The notes below the pieces were generated by a model that saw nothing but the letters and a program-made list of their open reading frames with translations, was not told the DNA's origin and ran no database searches. DNA of 64,000 nt from Acidobacteriota bacterium. Its GTDB lineage: Bacteria; Acidobacteriota; Blastocatellia; Pyrinomonadales; Pyrinomonadaceae. Location: contig JAEWFC010000010.1 of NCBI GenBank assembly GCA_023389035.1, positions 157,605 to 221,604 of the forward strand, in the 5' to 3' direction. This document shows, one piece after another, positions 34,818 to 44,399 of the stretch. Position numbers and translations under genes: made by a program. How positions within the stretch are numbered: position 1 is the stretch's first letter; each line of letters begins with the position of its first letter.

Positions 34818-36911
34818 CTAATTGCGGATCAATTCCCAGCTGTAAACTGTTACCGAGCCGTCATCCCCGCGAACAATGGCGGTGCCTTTGGCAGATCGCT
34901 GGCCGGGCTCAACAGAAAACGAGAAAGAGAAATCGCCGCCGGGGGTCGGGACATCCTCATTAGTGGCATCGTTCGAATTGGCTCGATCGTGATCAGCGCA
35001 CGGCGAGCGATGAAAGTATTTGTGTAACGTAGTTCCGTTGATCTCCGGCAGTGAAAATGTGATCGTTCCGCCCGTCGCGGCGGCCTCCACGAAAACACGA
35101 GTGTCGTTTCCGTATGTTGCGGTGGTGGTACTCGTGCGAGTGATCTCTTTCGGGCCCTTGTACGGCACGGCGTTCGCGCCACAATAACCTTCGTCGACCA
35201 GGTATCGGTCATATTCATGGTCGATCAACTCCTGCGTGCCCGTGACGCCGGCGATATAAGCGTTGTTTGCGTCGACGTTGCGGTCTAGGCGGCCGGTCAA
35301 TTGGAGTTGCACGTTCGTAACCGTCTCGATATGGCCGCCGTTTTCCGCCAGATTCGCGCCCGAACGTTTTTCCCGTTCTTCGCGCTTTTTGCTTTCAACA
35401 CGGATAATGCCCGCCCAACTGCCAACGGTTTCGATTTCTTCCTTTTTTGTCTGGAATTCGACGTCACCCTTACCGATACCGCGCTTAGAGATCGAGGTGA
35501 CGTCGAACGAAGCATCGTCCTCGCCCGATCTCGTGAAAGCGAAGGTCACATCGGGTTCGCCCGCTTCTTCCTCAGGCGTAACCTCGCCGCCGAACGCCTC
35601 GCCTTTGAGCTGAGCATTCAACCTCGTCTTCTCGAAAATATGTACCGATTCTGCATAGATCTCTACCTGTTCCCCTTCCTCAAGATCGAGTTTTGGAACT
35701 TTGCAGACGACCTCAACACAACCGTAGTTTCGCCAACTTCGCTGAGCCGACTTATACATCTCATTCGCCGAATTCCAGATAGAAGGGATCATCGGGCCGA
35801 TCGCCTTCCCGACGATCTCAGATTGTGCCTGGCTCATTGCCGTCGAAGTAGATGCAGATACCGTCCCCATTTTTGCAGGCGTCCGCTTCCCTCCGTATCG
35901 CCCGTCGCTGATCTCGATGGTGTTGCCCGGTATACTGTATTTCAACCCGTACCGGCCATCGTTGATCTTGATCTCTTTTATTAGTCCGCGTTCGAGCGCG
36001 GTTTCGTAGCCCGAATTGGTCGTGTGAGCGTCGACGGTCATATCGTAGTTCGTCAGCACGGCCTCATCATTTACCGTGCCGGTGAGCTTTGCCTGCAGAT
36101 CGAATTCGCTCGTCATCGTGATCGGAGCACCGCCGTCACTGTATCTGGTTTTCGAAATTACTTTAGCCTTACCCGTACCGGCGGTCATTCCCTGGGCGTC
36201 GGGGCAGGCGGCGACCTCGGCTCCCCACATCAGCGTAAGCTCGCGTCGAAAGCTTTTCCCGTCCGGTTTCGAGACCGCTTCGATCACCTGCGTGTCCTTT
36301 ATCTCGACGCCGAACGTCTTGCCGTCCTTTATGTATTTCGTCTCGACCTTCTGCGTCCGTGTCCCTTTGGCCTCCTTCGTCTCGAAACTCTTCTTCTCGG
36401 AGCCCTCGGCCTTTATTTCTTTCTCCGTCTCAGTCAACTTGATGTCCGGGTTTTCACCGCTTAGTGGCACGAAGAAGAATGCGAAGTGGCGCCAGTTCGG
36501 AAGCGGTGACGGATTCGCAAAGTAAAATTCGGCACGGCGTTTTTTTCCTGGAAGTTTACTCGGCGATGGCTTAGCGACGATCGGAGTCGGTCCCGGCCTG
36601 GCTTTTCGCTCTTCGATCATGTTGTCGAGGCGCAGCTCAGCACGATCAGAACCGGCAGACACGGTTGACCCGAGCAGACTGTCCGCATCTCGGGAAAATT
36701 CCTCCGAAAGTTCATCGGAGCTTTCGCCAAACATAGATTGCGGCAATTCCATTCCACCCCCGGAACGAATTAGCTGCCAATAGAATGTGTGCGGTTCACC
36801 GCCGAACGTTTCGAGTTCATTTAGGATCGTGCCTTGGCCGGTCGCCGGCACTGACTGAAATACAATGCAGGCGAGCAGCATTATACTGTATAGCGAATTC
36901 ATCTTTTTCAT
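34818..36911 (-). CDS. Large secreted protein of unknown function
   Basis: A 697-residue exported protein. ATG 36911 opens a signal peptide (NSLYSIMLLACIVFQSVPATG). The mature part has a proline-rich stretch near residue 100 (RPGPTPIVAKPSPSKLPGK), long beta-rich regions, and low-complexity charged patches rich in Glu and Lys around residues 170-220. The repeated verbs-like pattern TKYIKDGKTFGVEIKDTQV and DGRYGLKYSIPG...DGRYGGKRTP suggests internal duplication of a beta unit. Cys pairs occur in CVEVVCKVP and CGANAVPY/SPCADHD. No enzyme, toxin or adhesin signature is recognised. It is minus-strand and is preceded by the terminator of the large oxidoreductase gene. Confidence 0.75.
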   Translation of the reverse strand: MKKMNSLYSIMLLACIVFQSVPATGQGTILNELETFGGEPHTFYWQLIRSGGGMELPQSMFGESSDELSEEFSRDADSLLGSTVSAGSDRAELRLDNMIEERKARPGPTPIVAKPSPSKLPGKKRRAEFYFANPSPLPNWRHFAFFFVPLSGENPDIKLTETEKEIKAEGSEKKSFETKEAKGTRTQKVETKYIKDGKTFGVEIKDTQVIEAVSKPDGKSFRRELTLMWGAEVAACPDAQGMTAGTGKAKVISKTRYSDGGAPITMTSEFDLQAKLTGTVNDEAVLTNYDMTVDAHTTNSGYETALERGLIKEIKINDGRYGLKYSIPGNTIEISDGRYGGKRTPAKMGTVSASTSTAMSQAQSEIVGKAIGPMIPSIWNSANEMYKSAQRSWRNYGCVEVVCKVPKLDLEEGEQVEIYAESVHIFEKTRLNAQLKGEAFGGEVTPEEEAGEPDVTFAFTRSGEDDASFDVTSISKRGIGKGDVEFQTKKEEIETVGSWAGIIRVESKKREEREKRSGANLAENGGHIETVTNVQLQLTGRLDRNVDANNAYIAGVTGTQELIDHEYDRYLVDEGYCGANAVPYKGPKEITRTSTTTATYGNDTRVFVEAAATGGTITFSLPEINGTTLHKYFHRSPCADHDRANSNDATNEDVPTPGGDFSFSFSVEPGQRSAKGTAIVRGDDGSVTVYSWELIRN

Positions 36912-36971
36912 TTGTGTTACGCCGAGCGAGGACCGGCCCAAGCAATTCACGCGTAGACTTCGTAAAATTCA

Positions 36972-37016
36972 GATCAAAAAAATGAAGCCCCTGCCATTCG
37001 TTGGCAGAAGCTTCAT
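36972..37016 (-). terminator. Intrinsic terminator after the NfnAB-like gene
   Basis: On the minus strand ATGAAGC pairs with GCTTCAT (37010-37016 with 36982-36988), and an inner CTGCCA/TGGCAG extends the stem. It is followed by TTTTTTT. Confidence 0.85.
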
Positions 37017-37039
37017 GTAACCACGATCGTTCTATAGCA

Positions 37040-40000
37040 TTACCCGGCAGTGAACGCCCCACCGCGGATCGCCTTGAAGTCTTCCTTCCCAAATACGCGG
37101 TCGAGCCAAAGGTTTGTCAATTTTTCCTGAACACTGTTCGCACGAAGTCGGTCATTCAGGTTCTTGAAATCAACGAAATCGAGGTGCTGGTCCTGGTTAA
37201 AGCAAGAGAAGACAAAGAACTCCTCGCCTGTATGCGGATTAACGTGCCGCTGCAGACATTGGGCACATACCTCCTTCATCATGCATTGCATCGGGCTGTT
37301 TATCGATCCGATCGCGACGTGATCCTGTTTTAGGAACGGCTTGAGCGTGGTGTGCCGCGCCTCGCGGACACCATTCATCATCCGATCAGACCCGATCGCG
37401 ATGATCCGGTCGACGGTACCAAGGTTCACGGTCTGCTCGCCTAAACGCCCGTTCGCGTATTCGACCATCGCCTGCACGATATTCCCGCGGACGTGTGAGT
37501 CCTGCGGCCGCTGCGGTACTATCTCGTCCCCGAAATCAGTCGCCCAGATTACCTGATCGGTCGCGTTCTCTATCTCTTCGCGTTTAAACAGATCGGCTCC
37601 ATTTCGATATCCCGCAAAGTAGATGACGTGATTATTACTGTCTCGCAAAGCTCGAGCGATCGAAAAAAGGACCGCATTCCCCAGGCCGCCGCCGGCAAGT
37701 AACACCGTCTCGTTCTGCGGGATCTCGGTCGGCGTACCCGTTGGGCCCATTACGAGAACTTCCTCGCCTTCCTTCAAAAGCGAGCACAGCCTTGATGACG
37801 TTCCCATCTCGAGCACGATCATCGAAAGCAGCCCTTGTTCCTCATCGACCCACGCTCCGGTCAGAGCGAGGCCTTCCATCACGAGCCGCGTCCCGTCGAC
37901 AACGGGAGCCGACGTCTCAAAGTTTTGCAGACGATAGAACTGGCCGGGTTCGAACTTTCTGGCTTGCAAAGGTGCCTTTACCACGACATCGACGATAGTC
38001 GGGGTCAGCCGCTTTACTGCCACGACGTATGCTCGCAGCTGTTCGTCGAGTGCAGCCTCGAGCTTGTCAAAGATCGCGTCCTTTTCTGCCTGCGGCAGCT
38101 TTCCGCGATCGGCAAGCTCTTCTGCGAACAGGCTCACAACATGGGTGTACCCATGCTTGGCCGACGCCATCGCCTTTACGACGTTCCCGGCGTACTGCGG
38201 ATGATTGTCGCCGTAATATGAAATGAACTTTCCGTCGTGTTCGTACGACGTAAAGAATCCCGTTTCACCCTTAACGGTCTCGGCCAAATGCGGCTTCCCG
38301 TCGGGACCACGCTCGATCTTAAAAGGCTGGAAAAACTGTCGCCATTCGTCGAGCTTGAATGTTCCCGGCTTTTCCTTTTCGTAGATGACGTTGGGCGACG
38401 TACCCGCAGCGACGCAAACCGTCCGCGCCGGAAACTCTCGAATATCGCCGGTCGGTTCAAATTTGCCGGTTTCCGCGACGTAGTCCAGTCGTTCGAACTT
38501 GATCGCCCTTACCGCATTGAATTCGTCCGGCACCGCTTCAACCGGATTCATGCACTCGATAAAGTTAATGCCCTCTTCCAAGGCCTTTTGGACCTCTTCG
38601 TGATTGAGCCGATACGCCGGCGAGTCCTGAAGCCGCTTTCGGTATACCAGCGATACGCCGCCCCACGACTGTACAAGCGGAACAAAGTTCGGATCTTCAC
38701 CGGCAGCCTCTGCACGTGCACGTTCGGCACGAATGGCTCGACCGTGTTCCAGAAATTCCTGTACAACCATCAATTCTTCCGGATCGAACTGCTTCATCAC
38801 GTGCGTCTCGCCAAACTCGGCGATCACGTCCTCATACTTACGCAGCATTTTCTCGACTTGGACAGGATAATACGCGAACAGCTCCGTTGCAGTATCGACA
38901 CCGGTTAAACCGCCGCCGATCACAACAGCCGGTAGCCGTACCTGAAGATTTGAAAGCGTGTCCTTTTTGAACGCTCCTGTGAGCTGCAGCGCCATCAGAA
39001 AATCGGACGCCTGACGAATACCGCGAATTAGGTTATTTCGCATCGGCACGATGGTGGGCCGTCCGGCACCTGTCGCGATCGCGATATGGTCGAATCCGAA
39101 ATCCCACGCGTCCTCGATCGTAAGAGTGCCGCCGAAACGAACTCCGCCGTATGCACGGAAACGCTTGCGACGCGACAGCATCAGCTGCACCATCGTCAGA
39201 AAGTTCTTATCCCAACGAACGGTAATACCATACTCCGAAACCCCGCCGAAACCGGACAAGATTCGCTCGTCGAGCTCCTCCGTGATCTCCGAGATGTCCT
39301 TGATAGGTTTCGGACATGTGCGGCCAAGATCTCCCGTCCATTTCGGCGGGAGCGGCTCGATCTTCAGTCCATCGATCCCGACAACGCCAAAACCCTCGTT
39401 CAGGAGGTACTGTGAAAGTGTATATCCAGCCGGGCCGAGGCCCACGACCATTACGTTCTTGCCGTTATATGGAAGAGCGTACGGCCGATTTACGTTGAGC
39501 GGATTCCAACGAGTGAGTAGCGAGTAGATCTCGAAGCCGAAAGGCAATTTCAAAACATCAGTTAATGTAGCAGTCTCAGCAAGTGGAATATTGACGGGCT
39601 CCTGCTTTTGGAAAATGCAGCCCTTCATGCAGTCATTACAAATACGGTGGCCCGTGCCCGCACACATCGGATTATCGATGGTAACGAGTGCGAGAGAACC
39701 GATGGGGTCGCCCTGTTTTTTCAGCAGGTGCATCTCGGATATTTTTTCGTCAAGCGGACAGCCCTCGGTCTTGATACCAAGAGGGTTTCGTTTTGGCGTT
39801 CCGTCAGGTTCGCGAAGGCCCGTGGAGCAAGCGTCCTTCGATCGCTCGTGACAGATCATGCAGTAATCGATCTCGTACAGAGCGTCACGCATCGTCCCCC
39901 GGTCGTCCGTTAGCTTAAAGCCCACACGGCGACGCATTTCCTCGTCCCGGCCCCGCATCACGTTCGGTAGTTTGGGTTCCGGATGGATAAGGTGCACCAG

Positions 40001-40783
40001 ATTCTGGTAATCCAGCGCATGCGGCACTTTGAACGCGGCCCACTTCCGGTCCTTTTTGTAGAAATGCAGAGCAGACCACTGCTCGATGATCTGCAAAGCT
40101 GCTTTGACTTGAAGCAGATCGCCGGTCCCGTCGATCTCCAGTATCGCTTCGCTAAATACTTTCCCAAAGGCTTTATCCCGCAAAGAATCGAATCCTTTCT
40201 TTATTGCCTCGACTGCTTTAGTGGTTGCTGGAGACCGGTCCTCAGTTTTCGTGAGTTCTTCCTCTGCCGCGACCAGCAAGGCCGTCATCCACGACACCCC
40301 GAGCTCTTCGTCAAACACTAGCGTATCATCGAAAACCGACGTCCTAAGCTGGCGAACGGCTTCGTCAAGCTCGACTTCATTTACCGCGGAGAGATCATCG
40401 AGCGACTTATACTTCTTTATCGCCCTGCGCTGTACAAAGAATTTGTACTTCCAGATCGGGTTCTGTTCCAGGATCGTCGTCTCAAGATCAACCCTCTCGC
40501 CCGTGATCTTGAACATCCGTGCAACGAAATCGGAAAGAAAAGGAGCGGCGTCCGTTAGGATCTTAGATTCGACTCGTTTTTCGTAGCCGTGACCGTGAGT
40601 TTCGATGTACTTGATCAGCGCGTTGCCAAGGACCGGCTGCTGTTCGACAACTTCCGCATAAAACTTTTCGGCAAGCTCCCGCAACTTTGCTGCATCAAAC
40701 AGGTCTGAGTAGCTAAAACCAGGAATGCCGAGTTCGAAATCGTAGTTTTCGGAGTGCTCGCCCGTTTCGGAAAATGCGTTCAT
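37040..40783 (-). CDS. Fused NfnAB-like flavin/iron-sulfur oxidoreductase
   Basis: A 1247-residue single polypeptide. Residues 1-300 are a helical region of no known family. Residues 308-389 hold eight cysteines (308, 311, 319, 342, 374, 382, 385, 389), a layout like the Fe-S part of glutamate-synthase small subunit/NfnB. A GltD-like dinucleotide domain begins at 442 (VMVVGLGPAG), with a second Rossmann motif GGGLTG at 623-628. Residues ~910-1090 are a ferredoxin-NAD reductase/PyrK-like module (GQFYRLQNF, VMGPTGTPTEI, LLAGGGLGNAVLF). The C-terminus has a Cys cluster at 1167, 1173, 1176 and 1194, typical of the PyrK [2Fe-2S] site. In NfnAB these parts are two subunits that bifurcate electrons between NADH, NADPH and ferredoxin. 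The fusion suggests the same type of chemistry. The start has no tight ribosome-binding site. Confidence 0.8.
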   Translation of the reverse strand: MNAFSETGEHSENYDFELGIPGFSYSDLFDAAKLRELAEKFYAEVVEQQPVLGNALIKYIETHGHGYEKRVESKILTDAAPFLSDFVARMFKITGERVDLETTILEQNPIWKYKFFVQRRAIKKYKSLDDLSAVNEVELDEAVRQLRTSVFDDTLVFDEELGVSWMTALLVAAEEELTKTEDRSPATTKAVEAIKKGFDSLRDKAFGKVFSEAILEIDGTGDLLQVKAALQIIEQWSALHFYKKDRKWAAFKVPHALDYQNLVHLIHPEPKLPNVMRGRDEEMRRRVGFKLTDDRGTMRDALYEIDYCMICHERSKDACSTGLREPDGTPKRNPLGIKTEGCPLDEKISEMHLLKKQGDPIGSLALVTIDNPMCAGTGHRICNDCMKGCIFQKQEPVNIPLAETATLTDVLKLPFGFEIYSLLTRWNPLNVNRPYALPYNGKNVMVVGLGPAGYTLSQYLLNEGFGVVGIDGLKIEPLPPKWTGDLGRTCPKPIKDISEITEELDERILSGFGGVSEYGITVRWDKNFLTMVQLMLSRRKRFRAYGGVRFGGTLTIEDAWDFGFDHIAIATGAGRPTIVPMRNNLIRGIRQASDFLMALQLTGAFKKDTLSNLQVRLPAVVIGGGLTGVDTATELFAYYPVQVEKMLRKYEDVIAEFGETHVMKQFDPEELMVVQEFLEHGRAIRAERARAEAAGEDPNFVPLVQSWGGVSLVYRKRLQDSPAYRLNHEEVQKALEEGINFIECMNPVEAVPDEFNAVRAIKFERLDYVAETGKFEPTGDIREFPARTVCVAAGTSPNVIYEKEKPGTFKLDEWRQFFQPFKIERGPDGKPHLAETVKGETGFFTSYEHDGKFISYYGDNHPQYAGNVVKAMASAKHGYTHVVSLFAEELADRGKLPQAEKDAIFDKLEAALDEQLRAYVVAVKRLTPTIVDVVVKAPLQARKFEPGQFYRLQNFETSAPVVDGTRLVMEGLALTGAWVDEEQGLLSMIVLEMGTSSRLCSLLKEGEEVLVMGPTGTPTEIPQNETVLLAGGGLGNAVLFSIARALRDSNNHVIYFAGYRNGADLFKREEIENATDQVIWATDFGDEIVPQRPQDSHVRGNIVQAMVEYANGRLGEQTVNLGTVDRIIAIGSDRMMNGVREARHTTLKPFLKQDHVAIGSINSPMQCMMKEVCAQCLQRHVNPHTGEEFFVFSCFNQDQHLDFVDFKNLNDRLRANSVQEKLTNLWLDRVFGKEDFKAIRGGAFTAG

Positions 40784-41033
40784 ATTACTATTTATAGGTA
40801 CAAAATACGTCCTATCGCCAATCTTTTAATATAGCATTTCGTTGGCAACGGCCACAAAACGAAGGCGTTGGGCGTGAGAGTGGTTTTCCGATGGATAAGA
40901 GTTCCAAGATCCGTCCGGGACGTTCCCAGTCAGGCGAACGGCCGAAATTCCGTGTATATACGGGTCAAGTATGGTATAAATCCTGTTTGCTCAGTGTTTT
41001 TTGATGCTTCGTCGCGAAGTCAGTTTTTGCAGT

Positions 41034-43553
41034 ATGGAACAAGATTCAAGGTTAGCGTCGGTCCCCCGATCGGGTGGTGAGATCCGCAGTATTAGTAATG
41101 AGTATCCCCCGAGTTACTCGGCTTATTTCGACGAGGACTCAGCCGATGGCCGGAAGACCATTCGCCAGTATTTCAATATCGTATACAAACGGCTTCCGCT
41201 GATAGTTGCACTGACCGTCCTTGCGACCATCGTGTCTGCTCTCTATATGCTCCGTCAACCGAACCAGTACGTGGCGACGATGGAGATGCTGATCGAACCG
41301 CGAAAGCCTCGTGTCACCTCGAAAGATGCGATAAATATCAACTTTGGCAACGACGTAAATTACTACAATACCCAGATCCAACTGCTCTCAAATAATGAAT
41401 TGATGAAAGAGGTCATTATTGAGCTCGGCCTCTACAAAGACCCTAATCTTTTCGCAAACGAAAATAAGGGCTTCGGAAGCGTTTTCACCTCGGTATTTGC
41501 GGGTGAGAAAAACGACGAAGCCCCTGTGCCCGTTATCCCCGTTATTACGGAAGTCGATCCGGTGACCGGAACGGCTCCTGAGATCCGCCTAACGCCTGAG
41601 GAAGAAGCTCGCGCTTCGGCGTATGCGAACAAATTCACTTTAAGCGCTCAGCAACTCGAGCGGACCAACCTCGTGATGGTGAGCGTCCAATCGACCCATC
41701 AGAAGCTTGCTCCTATTGTTGCAAACAAGGCGGCAGAGCTTTTCAAGCGAAAGGACGCGGAACGCGAAACGCTGGGGATGAAGCGATCAGTCGCGGATCT
41801 GGAGTCGTCTATTGACGATCTGCAAAAGACTATCGACGATCAGGAATCGCAACTAATCGCTAAACGAAAGGACTCAGGTCTCGCGCTTGCTGAAAAGGGT
41901 GAGGAACTGGCCGCCAGCCGTCTAGGCTCCCTAAGCGAAACATGGCTCAAAGCGCTTGAGGCGAGGAGACAGCTTGAGGGACGTTACAACGCCGCTGTCG
42001 CTGCGAATGCTCGAGGCGAGGCATCTAATCTTCCGGACCTTTACGAAAATAAGATCTATCAAGATACTGTTAGGCTCAACACTGAGCGTCGAGCAAAGCT
42101 GCAGGACGACATCCGGAACCTAGATAAACAGATCCAAGAACTCGAAACTAAGCGACAGGCTGACAGTACAAAATACACCGATGAGCATCCGGAAATGGTC
42201 GCGCTCATCGCTCGTATCGAATCGATAAAGGTCGCGCGCGCCAACACCGAGAAAGAGGTGATGGGCATCATCGACCGCGACCAGCGTAAGATCGAGAAAG
42301 ACGCAGTCTCCGGCGCCTTGGTTGCTCTTCGCTCTCAGATGGAAGCAAAACGTCGCGAAGAGGCTCAGGCACAGGCCGCCTATGAGCGTGAATCCGCGAT
42401 TTCGAATGAACAGGGGCAAGCTCAGACACAGCTTACCTCGCTCAAACAGCAGATCGATACGAATCGCGGTCTATTGGGCACCTACACGCAGCGGTTGAAG
42501 GAACAACAGCTCGCTGTACAGACCGAAGCACCGGACAATATCAAGATCGCAAGTCAGGCGGAGTTTGCCAGAAAGACCGGCCCAAACCGATCACGAAATG
42601 TCATAGTAGCGATGCTTCTCGCTCTTGCGGCGGGCATCGGACTGGCGTTCCTTCTCGATTACCTCGATGATTCAGTTAAATCGTCCGACGATATCAGTCG
42701 CCATCTCGGATTGCCCACGCTTGCCCTCATCCCGCACTACATCGATGCGGAAAAGAAGCGCCTTAAACTAGCGGCAGCAAATCCGGCTCCCGGCGGTAAC
42801 GGGATGGGATCCAGCCTCGTGACACTGGACGAAAGAAATTCACCGATGGCTGAGGCTTACCGACACTTGCGCACTTCGTTACTATTTTCATCGGCAGGAA
42901 AACCGCCTCAAACCATATTGATCACCTCATCGCAGCCAAGTGAGGGCAAGACGACCACTGCTATCAATACTGCGGTCACACTCGCACAGGCAGACACCGA
43001 TGTTGTGATCATCGATTGTGACCTACGGCGGCCGCGGCTTCACAGCCATTTCGGAATGGACAACAGCACCGGACTGACCAATTATCTGTCTGGCGAGCGA
43101 AGGACCGAAAATCTGATCAAAACGTATCCCGGACTTCCTCGGTTGAAGGTGATAACCAGCGGTCCGATACCCCCGAACCCGGCAGAACTTCTCAGCTCGA
43201 ATGAGATGAAGAACCTTCTGCAGTTCCTACGCGGACGCTACAAGCACATCATCGTGGATTCACCCCCCGCGATCTCGTTCACGGACGCGGCGATTCTGGC
43301 GACGCTTGTCGATGGAGTTGTACTGGTGGCGATGGCAGGTAAGAGTTCAATGCACCTGATCCGCCGCTTCAAGCAGCGACTTGCGAACATGGGAGCCCGG
43401 ATTTATGGCGTCGTACTGAACGGCATCAAGTCCGGATCAGTGGAATATGAGTATTACGGCTCGGGATATTACGACTACTATAAACGTGGGAATGACGATA
43501 CTTCGACGCCGTTTATGGATGAGGTTGAAACGACCGACCACCGAAGGCAGTGA
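41034..43553 (+). CDS. Wzc-like polysaccharide co-polymerase / tyrosine autokinase
   Basis: An inner-membrane protein of about 840 residues that controls polysaccharide chain length and export. ATG 41034 (MEQDSRLASV) is used; ATG 41004 is an alternative, and neither has a clear ribosome-binding site. An N-terminal Wzz domain with a first helix (LPLIVALTVLATIVSALYML) is followed by a long periplasmic coiled coil (about 240-480), a second helix (NVIVAMLLALAAGIGLAFLL) and a cytoplasmic BY-kinase. The kinase has Walker A SSQPSEGKTTTA, Walker A' VIIDCDLRRPR and Walker B HIIVDSPP. The C-terminus has a Tyr cluster (YEYYGSGYYDYY) for autophosphorylation. It starts the polysaccharide region and converges exactly on rfbD. 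Confidence 0.92.
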   Translation: MEQDSRLASVPRSGGEIRSISNEYPPSYSAYFDEDSADGRKTIRQYFNIVYKRLPLIVALTVLATIVSALYMLRQPNQYVATMEMLIEPRKPRVTSKDAININFGNDVNYYNTQIQLLSNNELMKEVIIELGLYKDPNLFANENKGFGSVFTSVFAGEKNDEAPVPVIPVITEVDPVTGTAPEIRLTPEEEARASAYANKFTLSAQQLERTNLVMVSVQSTHQKLAPIVANKAAELFKRKDAERETLGMKRSVADLESSIDDLQKTIDDQESQLIAKRKDSGLALAEKGEELAASRLGSLSETWLKALEARRQLEGRYNAAVAANARGEASNLPDLYENKIYQDTVRLNTERRAKLQDDIRNLDKQIQELETKRQADSTKYTDEHPEMVALIARIESIKVARANTEKEVMGIIDRDQRKIEKDAVSGALVALRSQMEAKRREEAQAQAAYERESAISNEQGQAQTQLTSLKQQIDTNRGLLGTYTQRLKEQQLAVQTEAPDNIKIASQAEFARKTGPNRSRNVIVAMLLALAAGIGLAFLLDYLDDSVKSSDDISRHLGLPTLALIPHYIDAEKKRLKLAAANPAPGGNGMGSSLVTLDERNSPMAEAYRHLRTSLLFSSAGKPPQTILITSSQPSEGKTTTAINTAVTLAQADTDVVIIDCDLRRPRLHSHFGMDNSTGLTNYLSGERRTENLIKTYPGLPRLKVITSGPIPPNPAELLSSNEMKNLLQFLRGRYKHIIVDSPPAISFTDAAILATLVDGVVLVAMAGKSSMHLIRRFKQRLANMGARIYGVVLNGIKSGSVEYEYYGSGYYDYYKRGNDDTSTPFMDEVETTDHRRQ

Positions 43554-44399
43554 TCATCGTGAATTAAGAAATCGGGCTAACGCGTCTTCCCAGTGTGGCA
43601 AAGGTTGCAGTCCGAGAGACTCTGCTCGTATCGAAACTAGTTTTGAATTGGCCGGCCGTTGCGCCGGCCTTTTTAATTCCGCGTCAGTTACCGGCGAAAG
43701 CAGCTCCGGATCGACGTCCAGTAGCTCACACACCTTTTGGCCATAGCCAAAATAGGTGGTGCCTTCCCCGGCGTTCGTAACGTGGACGATCCCGCTAACT
43801 TCCAAGGCTGCGAGTTCGCGCATTCGAGCTACCAGATCAACTGCGTACGTGGGAGTGCCGAGTGAATCACTTACAGCGGTCAATCGCTTTCCCTGCCTTA
43901 GCAACTCCGGCATCACGCTCAAAAAGTTAGTCCCGCCGGGGCCAAAGATCCACCCCGAGCGGACGACTAAGGTGTCCGGGTTTGCTGCCTGAGAGCGCCC
44001 CTCTCCCTCTAATTTCGATTTCGCGTACACACCCAGCGGATGCGGATCCGACCGCTCGTCATAGTAGCGATCATGCTCACCGCCAAAAACGTAATCGGTA
44101 GAGATCGTTATGAACTTCGCTCCCAATTTGCGGCATTCTGCCGCCAGATTCTCGGGCCCGGTCGCATTTGCCGCATAGCTCGCATCAACATTCGTCTCAG
44201 CCCCGTCAACGTTTGTATAGGCCGCACAATTCATCACGACGTCCGGGTGAAAACGTTCGAGCGAATACGCCACCGCCTCCCGGTCCGCGATATCGAGATC
44301 ACTCCGTGACAGCCCGAGGACATCGTCGCCTTGCGATCGACAATGTGCGATCGCCGCCCGGGCTACCATTCCTTGTGACCCTGTTAGAAATACTCTCAT
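43554..44399 (-). CDS. rfbD: dTDP-4-dehydrorhamnose reductase
   Basis: Final enzyme of dTDP-L-rhamnose synthesis, a 281-residue short-chain dehydrogenase. The N-terminal VFLTGSQGMVARA is the NAD(P)-binding glycine motif; YVFGGEHDRYYDE, SDPHPLGVYAKSKLEGE with catalytic YxxxK, and VVRSGWIFGPGGTNFL are family hallmarks. The stop is adjacent to the Wzc-like stop (convergent, no gap). It shares four bases with the upstream rfbB (start of rfbD inside the end of rfbB), so the pair is translationally coupled. rfbA and rfbC are not in the window. Confidence 0.93.
   Translation of the reverse strand: MRVFLTGSQGMVARAAIAHCRSQGDDVLGLSRSDLDIADREAVAYSLERFHPDVVMNCAAYTNVDGAETNVDASYAANATGPENLAAECRKLGAKFITISTDYVFGGEHDRYYDERSDPHPLGVYAKSKLEGEGRSQAANPDTLVVRSGWIFGPGGTNFLSVMPELLRQGKRLTAVSDSLGTPTYAVDLVARMRELAALEVSGIVHVTNAGEGTTYFGYGQKVCELLDVDPELLSPVTDAELKRPAQRPANSKLVSIRAESLGLQPLPHWEDALARFLNSR

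Noticed and set aside
40868..41080. Short frame upstream of the Wzc-like gene
   Set aside because: It overlaps the real start and has no ribosome-binding site or homology-like features.
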